A DNA stretch of 64,000 nt from Pantoea rwandensis (GCF_000759475.1 NZ_CP009454.1:3410001-3474000); one strand, 5' to 3'. Shown: positions 26,604 to 36,303, numbered from the stretch's first letter. Notes: generated by a model from the letters alone, not told the origin. Numbers and translations are program-made.

Positions 26604-27538
26604 CACATCGCCTCCCGCTGGCGCAACAGATCGCTGAAGTGCAATACACCCAACGGCTGTTGATGCTGATCGATCACCGGCAGTTTGTCGGTGCGCCGGG
26701 CGATAAACTGTGACAGCGCCTCACGCAGCGTCAGGCTGGCGGCTATCGGCTCACCGTCCAGCCACTCACCGCGCCGTGCTGCACCGCCCGCACGGCCCAA
26801 TGCCAGCAACCGTACGCCTAGCTCGCTGCGGCCAAAGAATTCACGGGCAAAATCCGTGGCCGGTTGCGTCAGCAGTTCAATCGGCTTGCCCTGCTGCACG
26901 ATTTCACCGCCATCCATCAATACCAGTTGATCCGCCAGCGTCAGCGCTTCGTCGATATCGTGCGTCACCAGCACCACCGTGCGTCCTGACAGCTTCTGAA
27001 TGCGCAGCATCTCCTGTTGCAGCGCCTGACGGTTCACCGGATCGAGCGCGCCAAACGGCTCATCCATCAGCAACAATTCAGGATCGGCCGCCAGGGCGCG
27101 CGCCACGCCAACCCGCTGCTGCTGCCCCCCGGAGAGTTGATGGGGAAAACGCGTCGCCAGATGCGTATCCAGATTCAGCAACGCCAGCAGTTCCTCTACG
27201 CGCTGTTGAATTTTTGCCTGCGGCCAGCCGAGCAGTGACGGCACGGTGGCGATGTTCTTTGCCACGTTCCAGTGCGGGAACAAACCAATCGACTGAATGG
27301 CGTAGCCAATGCGCCGCCGCAGCGCGCGCGCATCCATGCGTTCAATCGGTTCACCGGCAAAGCGGATTTCGCCGCTGTCATGTTCCACCAGCCGATTGAT
27401 CATTTTGAGCGTGGTGGATTTGCCTGAACCGGACGTGCCAATCAGCACGGTGAAACTGCCCTTCTCAATGTGCAACGTGAGATCACGCACCGCCGCTTTG
27501 CCGGCAAATATTTTGCTTACCTGGTGAAACTCAATCAT
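26603..27538 (-). CDS. yehX: Osmoprotectant ABC transporter ATP-binding protein YehX (OsmV)
   Basis: The 311-residue protein shows Walker [10 protein letters not shown], the [16 protein letters not shown] signature, Walker [13 protein letters not shown] and the VTHDIDEA H-loop. A short CBS-like regulatory tail follows (residues 250-311, ending [10 protein letters not shown]), as in OpuCA/ProV-type ATPases. I chose the ATG at 27538 (MIEFHQVSK), which overlaps the yehY end by 8 bp. It energises uptake with YehW and YehY. Confidence 0.92.
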   Translation of the reverse strand: MIEFHQVSKIFAGKAAVRDLTLHIEKGSFTVLIGTSGSGKSTTLKMINRLVEHDSGEIRFAGEPIERMDARALRRRIGYAIQSIGLFPHWNVAKNIATVPSLLGWPQAKIQQRVEELLALLNLDTHLATRFPHQLSGGQQQRVGVARALAADPELLLMDEPFGALDPVNRQALQQEMLRIQKLSGRTVVLVTHDIDEALTLADQLVLMDGGEIVQQGKPIELLTQPATDFAREFFGRSELGVRLLALGRAGGAARRGEWLDGEPIAASLTLREALSQFIARRTDKLPVIDQHQQPLGVLHFSDLLRQREAM

Positions 27539-28697
27539 CGGTTCTCTCCAGCAGTGCTGACAGTAAACGCAATGCGGCATCAAACACCACCGCCAGCGCG
27601 ACCACCGGAATCACGCCCAGCAACACCAAGTCCAGTGCGCTGCTGAGTAATCCCTGAAAAACAATGGCGCCAAAGCCACCGGCACCAATCAGCGCCGCAA
27701 CCACCGCCAGGCCAATGGTTTGTACCACCACCACGCGCAAGCCCGAAAGCCACACCGGCAGCGCCAGCGGGAGTTCGGCGAGCCAGAACTGTTGCAGCGC
27801 GCTCATGCCCATACCGCGTGCGGTTTCACGTACCTCCTGCGGCACCTGCTGCAACCCCGCCACCACGCTGCGCACCAGCGGCAGCAGCGCATACAGCACC
27901 AGCGCGATCAGCGCCGGAGCCAGGCCAATACCGCTGATGCCCCAACTTGCCAGTACCGGGAAGTGAGCTACCAGCCCCGCCAGCGGCGCAATCAGCAAAC
28001 CAAACAACGCCACAGAAGGCACGGTCTGGATCAGGTTGAGTAGGCTGAAAGCGGCACTTTGCCAGCGCGATCGCCGGGCAATCACCAGGCCGAGCGGCAA
28101 ACCAATCAATACCGTCGGCAACAGCGTGCCAGCCAGCAACAGCAGATGCTGGCTGAAGGCGGCATCAAATACCGCCCTGCGGTTGGCATACTCTTTCATC
28201 AGAGAGAGGTGGTCGAGATGACCGCTGAGCAATAACAGCAGCGGCACCAGCCAGATTTGCAGATTCAGCAGGATACGCCATGGCGTACTGACGGTGAGTT
28301 GGCGGATAGCCTCAGCGGCCAGCAATAACGCCAGCGCCGCCGCACACCATAAACCGCTGCCAAAGGCGGTGCGTGCCAACGGGCTGCCATTGTTAGCCAG
28401 CTGCGCCGCCGTCTGCCCGCCAATAAAGATCAGCAGCGCAAACAGAATCTCAGCGTCCAGCAATGCCATCACCAGATTGCGACGCCGTGGCTTCCACCAC
28501 AATCCTTGCCATAACCAGAGTAACGGCAGCAGCAACAGCCAGGATTGCGCCACTTGCCATAACATCAGCGGCTGTCCGGACACCAGGCGGTTGGCGGCGA
28601 AACTGAGTAACGGCAAAGCCATTAGCGCGCAAGTGATCAGCAGCGTGAGTACCAGCAGCACCGGCTGCTGGCGCGGTCTTGATAACAGTAACGACAC
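27531..28697 (-). CDS. yehY: Osmoprotectant ABC transporter permease YehY
   Basis: The 388-residue membrane protein has an N-terminal half of five or six hydrophobic helices and a C-terminal permease domain (NLIQTVPSVALFGLLIAPLA, then GMGMSALQQFWLAELPLALP). Long stretches agree with E. coli YehY, including LMKEYANRRAVFDAAF and the LSSALDLVLLGVIP end. It starts with GTG three bases after the osmF stop, a sign of tight coupling. Confidence 0.92.
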   Translation of the reverse strand: MSLLLSRPRQQPVLLVLTLLITCALMALPLLSFAANRLVSGQPLMLWQVAQSWLLLLPLLWLWQGLWWKPRRRNLVMALLDAEILFALLIFIGGQTAAQLANNGSPLARTAFGSGLWCAAALALLLAAEAIRQLTVSTPWRILLNLQIWLVPLLLLLSGHLDHLSLMKEYANRRAVFDAAFSQHLLLLAGTLLPTVLIGLPLGLVIARRSRWQSAAFSLLNLIQTVPSVALFGLLIAPLAGLVAHFPVLASWGISGIGLAPALIALVLYALLPLVRSVVAGLQQVPQEVRETARGMGMSALQQFWLAELPLALPVWLSGLRVVVVQTIGLAVVAALIGAGGFGAIVFQGLLSSALDLVLLGVIPVVALAVVFDAALRLLSALLERTDD

Positions 28698-28700
28698 CGC

Positions 28701-29609
28701 TTACAGCAACTTATTCTGCTGCAGCCACTGCTTCGCCACCTGGCTGGCATCCTGACCGTCAACCGCAATCTGCGCATTGAGCTGTTGCAGGGTTTTCTCA
28801 TCCAGCTTACTGAACACCGGCTGTAACCAGTTACCGATGTCCGGATACTGTTTCAGCACGCTTTCCCGAATCACTGGCGCAGGCGCATAGATCGGCTGCA
28901 CCCCTTTCGGATCGGTCAGGGTTTGCAGTCCGAGCGCCGCCACCGGGCCATCGGTGCCATAGGCCATCGCCGCATTCAAGCCAGACGTTTGCTGCGCGGC
29001 CGCTTTGATGGTCACCGCTGTATCACCGCCCGCCAGCGACAGCAGCTGTGACTGTTCCAGCTTGAAGTTGTAGGCTTTTTCAAACGCAGGCAGTGCATCG
29101 CTGCGTTCGATAAATTCCGCCGACGCCGCCAGCTTGAAGGTGCCGCCTTTTTTCAGGTAAGCGCTGAGATCGTCGAGGGAGTTAAGATTATTTTTCTGTG
29201 CCACATCGCCGCGCACCGCAATGGTCCAGGTGTTATTGGCGGGTGCAGGAGCTAACCACACCAGATGGTTTTTATCCGCATCGAGCTTTTTCACCTTTTC
29301 ATAGCCCTGCTGCGCATTTTTCCAGGCCGCATCTTTCTCATCACTGAAGAAGAACGCGCCGTTACCGGTGTATTCCGGGTAGATATCCAGTTCACCTGCG
29401 GTGATGGCTCCGCGCACGACCTGCGTGGTGCCGAGCTGGATCTTGTTAACCGTTTTCACCCCATGTTTATCCAGCACCTGCAGAATAATGTTGCCTAACA
29501 GCGAGCCCTCCGTATCAATCTTTGAACCGACCTTAACCGGATCGGCGGCATTCGCTGCGCTCACACCCATCGCGAGTGCGATTATCCCCAATAAACCCTG
29601 CTTAATCAT
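28701..29609 (-). CDS. osmF: Osmoprotectant-binding periplasmic protein OsmF (YehZ)
   Basis: The 302-residue precursor has a signal peptide (MIKQGLLGIIALAMGVSAANA) and an OpuAC-type binding domain (VKVGSKIDTEGSLLGNIILQ, GELDIYPEYTGNGAFFF). It delivers osmolytes to YehYXW. It is the first gene of the operon, reading away from the MFS gene at 29828 across 218 bp. In E. coli its other neighbour is bglX; here 12.5 kb of accessory genes intervene. Confidence 0.92.
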   Translation of the reverse strand: MIKQGLLGIIALAMGVSAANAADPVKVGSKIDTEGSLLGNIILQVLDKHGVKTVNKIQLGTTQVVRGAITAGELDIYPEYTGNGAFFFSDEKDAAWKNAQQGYEKVKKLDADKNHLVWLAPAPANNTWTIAVRGDVAQKNNLNSLDDLSAYLKKGGTFKLAASAEFIERSDALPAFEKAYNFKLEQSQLLSLAGGDTAVTIKAAAQQTSGLNAAMAYGTDGPVAALGLQTLTDPKGVQPIYAPAPVIRESVLKQYPDIGNWLQPVFSKLDEKTLQQLNAQIAVDGQDASQVAKQWLQQNKLL

Positions 29610-29726
29610 GCCGCTGTCCTCTGCTTATGTTTTCAGTCTGTGACTATCAAGCGTAGCCTGGCGAAACAGGATGGGGGCGGTCAAGCGCCTAAGTTCGAGC
29701 TTTTTCTGCTATTTAATGCACATTGC

Positions 29727-29754
29727 TTATAACCCATTCGCAGGACATATAACC
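29727..29754. promoter_or_regulatory. Direct repeat in the osmF/MFS divergent region
   Basis: TTATAACC at 29727 and ATATAACC at 29747 share seven bases and lie exactly 20 bp apart, two turns on the same face of the helix. This could be an activator site for the MFS gene starting at 29828. I cannot assign a regulator. Confidence 0.3.
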
Positions 29755-29827
29755 AAATGGAATTTTTATTGCGTTTTAGTAGGCTTATTCTCATAGGCCC
29801 ACTCTTTACAATAAAATACATAACATC

Positions 29828-31294
29828 ATGTCCGATTTAGCTTCTCCGGCGCACGTCGCGCTGGCAGGGAATGCGCCAACTGGCGAAACCAAGTGGATAC
29901 GCAGCGCGGCTGACGTATCGAATCTCGTTAACAACAGCAACGAATCACGCAGCAATGCGCGCATCGTGGTGGCCATCGCCCTCGGCGGTGTGTTCCTGGA
30001 TGCCTACGATCTCGGCGCACTGGCCTTTGGTATCAAAGATGTCACGCGCGAATTTAACCTGACGCCGACCGGCACCGGCATGGTGGCCTCCGCGATTACC
30101 TTCGGCGCGATTGTGGGTGCGCTGATTGGCGGTTATCTCACCGATAAAATTGGCCGCTACCGCGTGTTTATGGCCGATATGTTCTTCTTTGTGATTGCCG
30201 CCCTCGCCTGCGCTTTTGCCCCTAACGAATATGTGTTAGGCGGTGCGCGCTTTGTGATGGGGCTCGGCGTTGGCATCGATTTGCCGGTCGCCATGGCGTT
30301 TCTTGCCGAGTTTTCTAAACTGCGCGGGCAAGGGAATAAGGCCGCTAGTGTGGCGATGTGGTGTCCCACCTGGTATGCGGCGATCAGTATTTCCTATCTG
30401 CTGGTGCTGCTGCTGTATGCGGTGCTGCCGGAGAGTCACACCGATTGGTTATGGCGGCTGATTCTTGGTTTCGGCGCGGTGCCGGCGTTGCTGATCATCG
30501 CCATTCGCAGCCGTTATATGAGTGAGTCACCGGTATGGGCGGCCAATCAAGGCAATCTGCACGGCGCCGCGCAGATCCTGCAGCGCTCTTACAACATCAA
30601 TGCACACGTTGCGGATGATGCCGAACTGACGCCCGCTAAACCGGTGCGCAAAGCCAGCTGGCGTAACTATGGCGCGCTGCTGCAGGGGGTTTATCGTCGC
30701 CGAACGATTCTGGCCACCGTGACCTCTATTGCTTCATCGTTTGCCTATAACGCGGTGGCTTTTGGCCTGCCGGTGATTATTTCCAGCTTCTTTGCGCAAT
30801 CGATGCTGACCACGATTTTGGTGTCACTGGCGTTGAATTTGCTGTTCGCTTTCGTCGGTGGCTTGCTGGCCGTGCGTCTGGTGCCGCGTCTCGGCGCGTG
30901 GAAGATGTCGGTGGCGGGTTACAGCTGTCAGTGCATTGCGTTACTGGGTCTGGCGCTGATTGGTCGTCCGGAAGGCGGTGAACAAGCGGCATTGGCGATT
31001 GCGATGCTGGCGCTGTTCCTGTTTGGTCAGGGATTCGGTCCGGGTTCACACACCATGACCTTTGCCTCGCTGAGCTACCCTGCATCATTGCGTGGCGTGG
31101 GTGTTGGCTTTAACCAGACACTGATGCGCGGCAGTTCAACCGTGTCGCTGTTCCTGTTCCCACTGCTGGTGGCGGCCTTTGGCACTGGCGTGTTCTGGGT
31201 GATTTTCCTTGCCCCGCTGATTGGCTTGCTGGCGCTGCTGGCGATTCGCTGGGAACCCTCAGGCTACGATGTGGATGCGGAAGATTTTGTGTAA
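29828..31294 (+). CDS. MFS transporter (sugar/aromatic acid porter type)
   Basis: The 488-residue protein has 12 predicted helices after a 45-residue soluble N-terminus. The MFS signatures GGYLTDKIGRYRVFMAD between helices 2 and 3, and GLGVGIDLPVAMAFLAEF in helix 5, place it with the sugar-porter/aromatic-acid branch. The helix 1 motif LGGVFLDAYDLGALAFGI is reminiscent of D-D/E-containing acid symporters. It stands alone between osmF and idi with its own terminator. The substrate is not evident. Confidence 0.8.
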   Translation: MSDLASPAHVALAGNAPTGETKWIRSAADVSNLVNNSNESRSNARIVVAIALGGVFLDAYDLGALAFGIKDVTREFNLTPTGTGMVASAITFGAIVGALIGGYLTDKIGRYRVFMADMFFFVIAALACAFAPNEYVLGGARFVMGLGVGIDLPVAMAFLAEFSKLRGQGNKAASVAMWCPTWYAAISISYLLVLLLYAVLPESHTDWLWRLILGFGAVPALLIIAIRSRYMSESPVWAANQGNLHGAAQILQRSYNINAHVADDAELTPAKPVRKASWRNYGALLQGVYRRRTILATVTSIASSFAYNAVAFGLPVIISSFFAQSMLTTILVSLALNLLFAFVGGLLAVRLVPRLGAWKMSVAGYSCQCIALLGLALIGRPEGGEQAALAIAMLALFLFGQGFGPGSHTMTFASLSYPASLRGVGVGFNQTLMRGSSTVSLFLFPLLVAAFGTGVFWVIFLAPLIGLLALLAIRWEPSGYDVDAEDFV

Positions 31295-31299
31295 ATAAC

Positions 31300-31324
31300 A
31301 ACGCCCCTTCACGGGGCGTTTTTT
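31300..31324 (+). terminator. Rho-independent terminator after the MFS gene
   Basis: An AACGCCCC/GGGGCGTT stem with a 5-base loop runs into TTTTTT. It lies 6 bp after the MFS stop and overlaps the end of the convergent idi gene, so it may also serve idi in the other direction. Confidence 0.88.
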
Positions 31325-31856
31325 ATGCGGTCAGGCGGAAATCGCCGAACGTATGGGGAATGCGTGGGAAGGTGTGCAGGAACCAGGGCGTAAATTGTTC
31401 TGGCTGATCCTGCATCTCCTGCTGAATCTGTTCAACCGAACGATAACACCAGGCATCCGCTTCTTCCGGATTGAGTTTCGGCTCAACATCACTAATGGCG
31501 AAGAAGACGTGGCCATACTCGTGCTCGGTCAGCCCATTGCTAAGTGGCAGGTTGTAGCTCAACTCGAACACCGGGGTCAGTGCCAGTTGCATCCCCATCT
31601 CTTCACGCAAGCGACGTTCAGCGGCATCACGGGTCGATTCCTGCGGATAAGGGTGGCCGCAGCAGGTGTTGCTCCACAGGCCGCCACAGTGATATTTACC
31701 GTTTGCACGACGTTGCAGCAGCAGTTCATGGCGCGAATTGAACACGTAGACCGTCACCGCACGATGCAGCAATCCTTTCTCATGTACTTCCAGCTTTTCC
31801 ATCTTGCCGGTGGGACGATCGAGGTGGTCGACGAGAATAACTTCAATGGCGGGCAT
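31323..31856 (-). CDS. idi: Isopentenyl-diphosphate delta-isomerase, type I
   Basis: The 177-residue Nudix-fold enzyme interconverts IPP and DMAPP for isoprenoid synthesis. Motifs seen are HCGGLWSNTCCGHP (catalytic Cys at 65/66 in the SNTCCGHP context), the Nudix-like ERRLREEMG and EHEYGHVFF with the catalytic Glu. Length matches E. coli Idi (182). Pantoea species often carry carotenoid clusters with idi, but no crt gene is nearby here. Confidence 0.95.
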   Translation of the reverse strand: MPAIEVILVDHLDRPTGKMEKLEVHEKGLLHRAVTVYVFNSRHELLLQRRANGKYHCGGLWSNTCCGHPYPQESTRDAAERRLREEMGMQLALTPVFELSYNLPLSNGLTEHEYGHVFFAISDVEPKLNPEEADAWCYRSVEQIQQEMQDQPEQFTPWFLHTFPRIPHTFGDFRLTA

Positions 31857-32195
31857 GACAACTCCTTCAGATAATTCTCAGCTATTGTACACAACCTCAA
31901 AGACCGAAACTGAGGAAATCGCGCACATTCCGTGCGCTTAAGTGGCGAAATTTAAGCTTAGCAGTCATCAGACAAAGCGGTAACGACGACGGAGGCAGAA
32001 ATCATATTGATCGGCGATGAGCAGAATAAAGCTGTCGTAGTCATCAGCTGAACTGCGGTTGCGAGCGCCATTCCGGCCCCTTTGCATCCCACGTCATCGC
32101 ATCTTTAAAAGCTCGAACGGTATAAGCGCGCAAAAGCTGCCATTCCTCACATGGCAGCCCTATTTGCAAAAGTCCCAAACGGGGAGGCATGCGTT
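31857..32195. other. Intergenic gap between idi and the sugar transporter gene
   Basis: This 339-bp stretch holds the presumed idi promoter, a perfect GCGCAC/GTGCGC hairpin with a 5-base loop at 31921-31937, and a possible gene remnant described separately. No RNA gene or mobile element was recognised. Confidence 0.6.
31968..32190 (-). pseudogene. Possible short gene or frameshifted remnant, unknown function
   Basis: From an ATG at 32190 a 48-codon frame (MPPRLGLLQIGLPCEEWQLL at its start) ends in PQFS at 32044. A one-base shift near that stop opens another frame ending in LRRRYRFV at 31970, giving about 75 residues with a protein-like composition. It begins 5 bp after the transporter stop. 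I do not recognise the product, and it may be non-coding. Confidence 0.25.
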
Positions 32196-33758
32196 CTAAG
32201 GTCGCCCCTTTAGTTTTAGCTCGGATTCGATCGTCGTATCGCGGGCAGTTGTGTGACGGGTTGCGCCCCACACTTCATCATATTCATAGCCAGTGAGATC
32301 TTTAATCACCACACGCGTTTCAGCATCGCAACCTCTCGCCGTGCCACCCAATTTGCGGCGCGCCACCTCTTTGATCAGCAACTTATGGCTACGCTGCGTC
32401 AGTTTGAATTTAAAGGTCAGCCAGAAGCTCGCCACCAGCAGAGCCGTGGTGACAAACACCATCAACCCGACAATCGCATGGATGGCGCTTTCTGGTTGCG
32501 CGCCGTTGCCTTTTACAAAACCACTCTCCTGCAGCACGATGCCAATCATGAAAATGGCGATGGCCACCGAACTTTTGCGCGTCAACACCATGACACCAGC
32601 AAATATCCCTTCACGTCGCTTACAGGTCACCATCTCATCAATATCGGGAATAAAGCTGTAGATGTTCCATGGGATGTAAAACAGCCCGGCGCGTACGATG
32701 CCCAAAAACACAAAGACTGCGCTGAACAGCAGCGTGGGCACCTGCCATTGCCACAGATAAACTGCAAACAGGAACAGGAAGATGACGACGATACTCAGGT
32801 AGGAGATCCGTAGCGCGTTGGAGGGCGTCATATTAAAGCGGCCCAGCAGCATCATGAAGATGAAGGTACCGGGAATCGACATAAACATCATGTTGCTCAG
32901 CAGCAGCGAAGCCAGTGAGGCATCCTGCTTCAGGCCATAGATCACGAAATAGGTGAACACCGCCAGAAACGCATCCATCGCGGTGAAAGAGCAGATATAG
33001 ATCAGCAGATGCTGGCGAAAGGCTCTGATTTTAAAAGACGATGCCAAATCGACAAACAGATACTTCAGGTGGGCTTTGAGGCTGCCTTGACGCGCCGAAT
33101 GTTGCGCTACATCCTCTTCCGGCTGGATGTCTTTGGCCTCCCAGGTGGTCAGCCAGGTAATAAACACCGCCACGCAATAAATCACCGAGAAGATGATGCC
33201 GGTCAGCGTATAGGTAATGGCATTATCTTTGCCGGTATAGGTCATGATGACGCCCGGCACCGAGACGGCGAGGAAACTGCCAAGCGCCGAGAACATCAGG
33301 CGCACGCCCGAAAGACGTGTGCGCTCGCTAAAGCGATTGGTCATCTCCGAGGACAAGGTTTCCCACGGCACCAGCACCATCGCTGACAGCAACTCGATGG
33401 TGAGATAGGTGCCGAGATAGTACCAGTAGCCCATATCCGTGACCCACAGTGCGCCATACAGCAGCATCAAGGGAGAAGAGATCAGCAGGAAGAAACGACG
33501 GCGGCCAAACTTACGTCCCAGCCAGGTGTTGCCGAAGTTGTCGGTAATGTAGCCCATGATTGGGCTTAATATCGCGTCAATGACGCGGGCGATGGCAAAT
33601 ATCGAGCCCGCTTCAAACACCGATAATCCGCAGTAGGTGGTATAGAAAAACAGCAGCCAGGTGCCAATCACCGCAAAGGCACCTCCACCAAATAAGTCCG
33701 TCAGGCCGTAGCCGATTGCGACGCCATAACCGACGCGACGTTCTGTAGGTTTAACCAT
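32196..33758 (-). CDS. GPH family sugar transporter (MelB-like MFS)
   Basis: This 520-residue protein has 12 transmembrane segments and features of the glycoside-pentoside-hexuronide:cation symporters: an early GYGLTDLFGGGAF helix, the ARVIDAILSPIMGYITDN segment and the LGRKFGRRRFF cytoplasmic loop. A hydrophilic tail of about 60 residues follows the last helix, longer than in MelB. It is the third gene of an operon with two Gfo/Idh/MocA dehydrogenases. It therefore probably imports the sugar or glycoside that they oxidise. Confidence 0.87.
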   Translation of the reverse strand: MVKPTERRVGYGVAIGYGLTDLFGGGAFAVIGTWLLFFYTTYCGLSVFEAGSIFAIARVIDAILSPIMGYITDNFGNTWLGRKFGRRRFFLLISSPLMLLYGALWVTDMGYWYYLGTYLTIELLSAMVLVPWETLSSEMTNRFSERTRLSGVRLMFSALGSFLAVSVPGVIMTYTGKDNAITYTLTGIIFSVIYCVAVFITWLTTWEAKDIQPEEDVAQHSARQGSLKAHLKYLFVDLASSFKIRAFRQHLLIYICSFTAMDAFLAVFTYFVIYGLKQDASLASLLLSNMMFMSIPGTFIFMMLLGRFNMTPSNALRISYLSIVVIFLFLFAVYLWQWQVPTLLFSAVFVFLGIVRAGLFYIPWNIYSFIPDIDEMVTCKRREGIFAGVMVLTRKSSVAIAIFMIGIVLQESGFVKGNGAQPESAIHAIVGLMVFVTTALLVASFWLTFKFKLTQRSHKLLIKEVARRKLGGTARGCDAETRVVIKDLTGYEYDEVWGATRHTTARDTTIESELKLKGRP

Positions 33759-33792
33759 CGATCCGATTCCTGTTCTGGTAGGGTATGTAGTA

Positions 33793-33817
33793 GCGGCAAG
33801 GTGCTATGCCCTGCCGC
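33793..33817. other. Intercistronic hairpin between dehydrogenase and transporter genes
   Basis: GCGGCA and TGCCGC flank 13 bases in the 104-bp gap between two genes of the operon. It could stabilise or process the mRNA; no T-run follows, so it is not a strong terminator. Confidence 0.4.
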
Positions 33818-33862
33818 CGTTGTTATCAACAGAATTGGAAATCAACTTATTGGGCCGGGATG

Positions 33863-34927
33863 CTATCCCGCATTGGCTAACATCTGCGCTTTGACACAGA
33901 GTTCCGCCGCCTTAAAAGCATGGGCTTGCGTCATGGCGTGCTCTGTACGATGGAGGCAGTCGTTAATCAGTTGTCCAAAGAACGGGAAGCCAACTTCGCC
34001 GGAAACGGCATAGCGGAACTCGCCCTCTTTGTTCACCAGATACACAACGTCCTGCTCGCCACGCGTGAGATCGGTGTATTTGCGAATCTCGATGTAACCG
34101 TCAGTGCCGAGCAGCGTCATGCGTCCATCGCCCCAGGTCGATAAGCCGTCCGGTGTAAACCAGTCGCAGCGGAAATAACCGGTGGCACCGTTCTCGCCTG
34201 CCAGCATCGCATCGCCAAAGTCTTCAAATTGCGGATGTTGAGGATGGCGGAAATTCCGCACCTGGCTGGCCACCACCGTGGCTTCGCTGTTGCCGGTGTA
34301 GTAGAGGAATTGCTCGATTTGATGGCTGCCGATGTCACACAGGATGCCCCCGAAATAGCGACGCTGATAGAACCAGTCGGGCCGTCCGGTGCCTTCACGA
34401 TGTGGCCCCGTGCCAAGGGTTTGCACCACCTGGCCGATAGCCCCTTTTTCCACCAACTGACCGGCAAACACGGCGCTCTCCACATGCAGACGCTCGCTGT
34501 AATACACCGCATATTTGCGCCCGGTTTTAGCGCACATCGCTTTGGCATCTTCCAGCTGTTCCAGGCTGGTGAGCGGGGCTTTATCCGTGAAGTAATCCTT
34601 GCCCGCCGCCATCACTTTCAGCCCCAGTGCACAGCGTTCTGACGGAATCGCCGCGCCTGCCACCAACTGCACCTGCGCATCGGCCAAAATTGTCTCCAGC
34701 GAGTCGGCGATCTGGACCTGCGGGAATTGCTGCACAAACTTATCGACTTTGGCGGCATCGGGATCAAATACCCACTTCAGCGTGGCTCCGGCTTCGGTCA
34801 GGCCATTGCACATGCCGTAAATGTGGCCGTGATCCAGTCCGGCCGCCGCAATGATAAATTCCTCCGGCTGCACCACCGGCTGCGGTTTGCCTTTCGGCGC
34901 GTAGTTCATGCCATCCTGCTTATTCAT
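33863..34927 (-). CDS. Gfo/Idh/MocA family oxidoreductase (second in operon)
   Basis: The 354-residue protein has a Gfo/Idh/MocA fold, but the usual GxGxxG turn is replaced by AAGLDHGHIYGM near residues 28-39. The following ADSLETILAD and DYFTDKAPLTSLEQL segments correspond to the Rossmann domain and the conserved EKP-like lysine (here DKAP). The C-terminal domain holds GGILCDIGSHQIEQFLY, with the Asp/His catalytic pair. The start ATG at 34927 lies 10 bp after the upstream dehydrogenase. Cofactor and substrate are unknown. Confidence 0.82.
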   Translation of the reverse strand: MNKQDGMNYAPKGKPQPVVQPEEFIIAAAGLDHGHIYGMCNGLTEAGATLKWVFDPDAAKVDKFVQQFPQVQIADSLETILADAQVQLVAGAAIPSERCALGLKVMAAGKDYFTDKAPLTSLEQLEDAKAMCAKTGRKYAVYYSERLHVESAVFAGQLVEKGAIGQVVQTLGTGPHREGTGRPDWFYQRRYFGGILCDIGSHQIEQFLYYTGNSEATVVASQVRNFRHPQHPQFEDFGDAMLAGENGATGYFRCDWFTPDGLSTWGDGRMTLLGTDGYIEIRKYTDLTRGEQDVVYLVNKEGEFRYAVSGEVGFPFFGQLINDCLHRTEHAMTQAHAFKAAELCVKAQMLANAG

Positions 34928-34937
34928 GGTTGTTTCC

Positions 34938-36107
34938 TCACGCAAAGTTTTTGCCCAATGGGATGTCATCGACATCGGCGAAGTTGTCGACCGAAGCCTG
35001 TTTTTCATAGAAGTGCGGTGCATGGGCGATCAGCCCGCCGGTGCGATAAAAGGCATCATCTTTAGGGATAGGTAACGAGACGGTGCTTTTGGTGATGGCC
35101 GATTTATAGATGGCGGTAATCAGTTCCAGCGAGCGTTTGCCCTGCTCGCCATCAATCAGCGGTGCACGCTGCTGCTCAATCGCCGAGAAGAAGTCATCGA
35201 CCTGTCCGGCGTGCAGCGTCCATGTGAGAGGTGCGGTGCTGGCATGCAGGCGATCCAGCTCGCGCTCCAGCGCCAGATTGTTCTCTTTTTCCGGGAAACC
35301 GTTCTCCGCTGCCTGCATGGCGACCGCTTTCCACGGAGCCGACAGGCGCGCGTTCTCCCCCTGCAGCACGATTTTCTGATCTTCACCGTGATGCACAACG
35401 GAAGCGGTCAACTGCGCCAGCGTGCCGTTGGGATAGCGGAATATCGCGGCGCTGAGGTCTTCCACTTCGGCGTTGTCATGTGCCACGTTGCCGATCATCG
35501 CCACCACTTCACTGGGCGCACCGAGCATCCACTGCATGGCATCAATGTGATGAACCGCATGGTTAAGCGTGCAGCCGCCGCCCTCTTTTTCCCAGGTGCC
35601 GCGCCACCACAGGTCGTAGTACGAATGGCCACGCCACCAGAATGAATCGATCTGCGCGTGGCAAATTTTGCCTGCCAGCCCCGAATCCACCGCGGCTTTC
35701 AACTGCCAGAACGCATCAGTGAAACGGTTCTGCGCCACCACTGACAGAATTTTGCCGCTGGCTTTTTGCGCGGCAATCATCGCATCGCACTCTTCCAGCG
35801 AAGCCGCCATCGGTTTTTCGCACAGCACATGCTTGCCCGCCTGCAGCGCTGCAATAGTGTTTTCCGCATGCACATATGGCGGCGTACAGACATCGACCAC
35901 GTCGATATCCGCGCCCTCGGCCAGCATCTCGCGGTGATCGTGGTAAACCCGCACATCGTGCAGACCGTAGCGCTGCAACTTCTCCCGCGCTTTTTCGGGA
36001 TACATATCCACCACCGCGACAATTTTGCCGCGCTCTGGAAACTGCAGAAACGCCTGGATATGTGAATTGGCGATGTTGCCCATGCCCACTATGGCAATTT
36101 TTAACAT
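34938..36107 (-). CDS. Gfo/Idh/MocA family oxidoreductase (first in operon)
   Basis: The 389-residue protein is a standard NAD(P)-dependent sugar dehydrogenase: IAIVGMGNIANSHI nucleotide turn at residues 4-17, the HVLCEKPMA lysine motif around 92-100, and GGGCTLNHAVHHIDAMQWML with the catalytic residues. It opens a three-gene operon with a related dehydrogenase and a GPH transporter, divergent from a LacI regulator. Two such enzymes together often carry out oxidation then re-reduction of a sugar ring, as in inositol or keto-glycoside pathways. The substrate here is not known. Confidence 0.86.
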   Translation of the reverse strand: MLKIAIVGMGNIANSHIQAFLQFPERGKIVAVVDMYPEKAREKLQRYGLHDVRVYHDHREMLAEGADIDVVDVCTPPYVHAENTIAALQAGKHVLCEKPMAASLEECDAMIAAQKASGKILSVVAQNRFTDAFWQLKAAVDSGLAGKICHAQIDSFWWRGHSYYDLWWRGTWEKEGGGCTLNHAVHHIDAMQWMLGAPSEVVAMIGNVAHDNAEVEDLSAAIFRYPNGTLAQLTASVVHHGEDQKIVLQGENARLSAPWKAVAMQAAENGFPEKENNLALERELDRLHASTAPLTWTLHAGQVDDFFSAIEQQRAPLIDGEQGKRSLELITAIYKSAITKSTVSLPIPKDDAFYRTGGLIAHAPHFYEKQASVDNFADVDDIPLGKNFA

Positions 36108-36262
36108 GGTGATTCTCCGCTCATGACCGCTGTTGAGGTGTTTGCGAGGAACATAAAAAAGCGCTGCCAACCGGACAATCTGTTTTTGTGAGAATGCTCG
36201 CAGAGCGATGCAGGAGTTTGTGAACCAAATGTAAAACCGTCTTAATATCAGTCCACTGCGTC

Positions 36263-36276
36263 TGCAAAAATTTGCA
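36263..36276. promoter_or_regulatory. Putative LacI-family operator
   Basis: TGCAAAAATTTGCA has the symmetric arms TGCAAA/TTTGCA around two bases, a typical LacI/GalR spacing class. It sits 28 bp before the LacI gene and 156 bp before the divergent dehydrogenase operon, so it could control both. Confidence 0.55.
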
Positions 36277-36303
36277 AAAAATGATTGGGATGGGGATCAC
36301 ACT

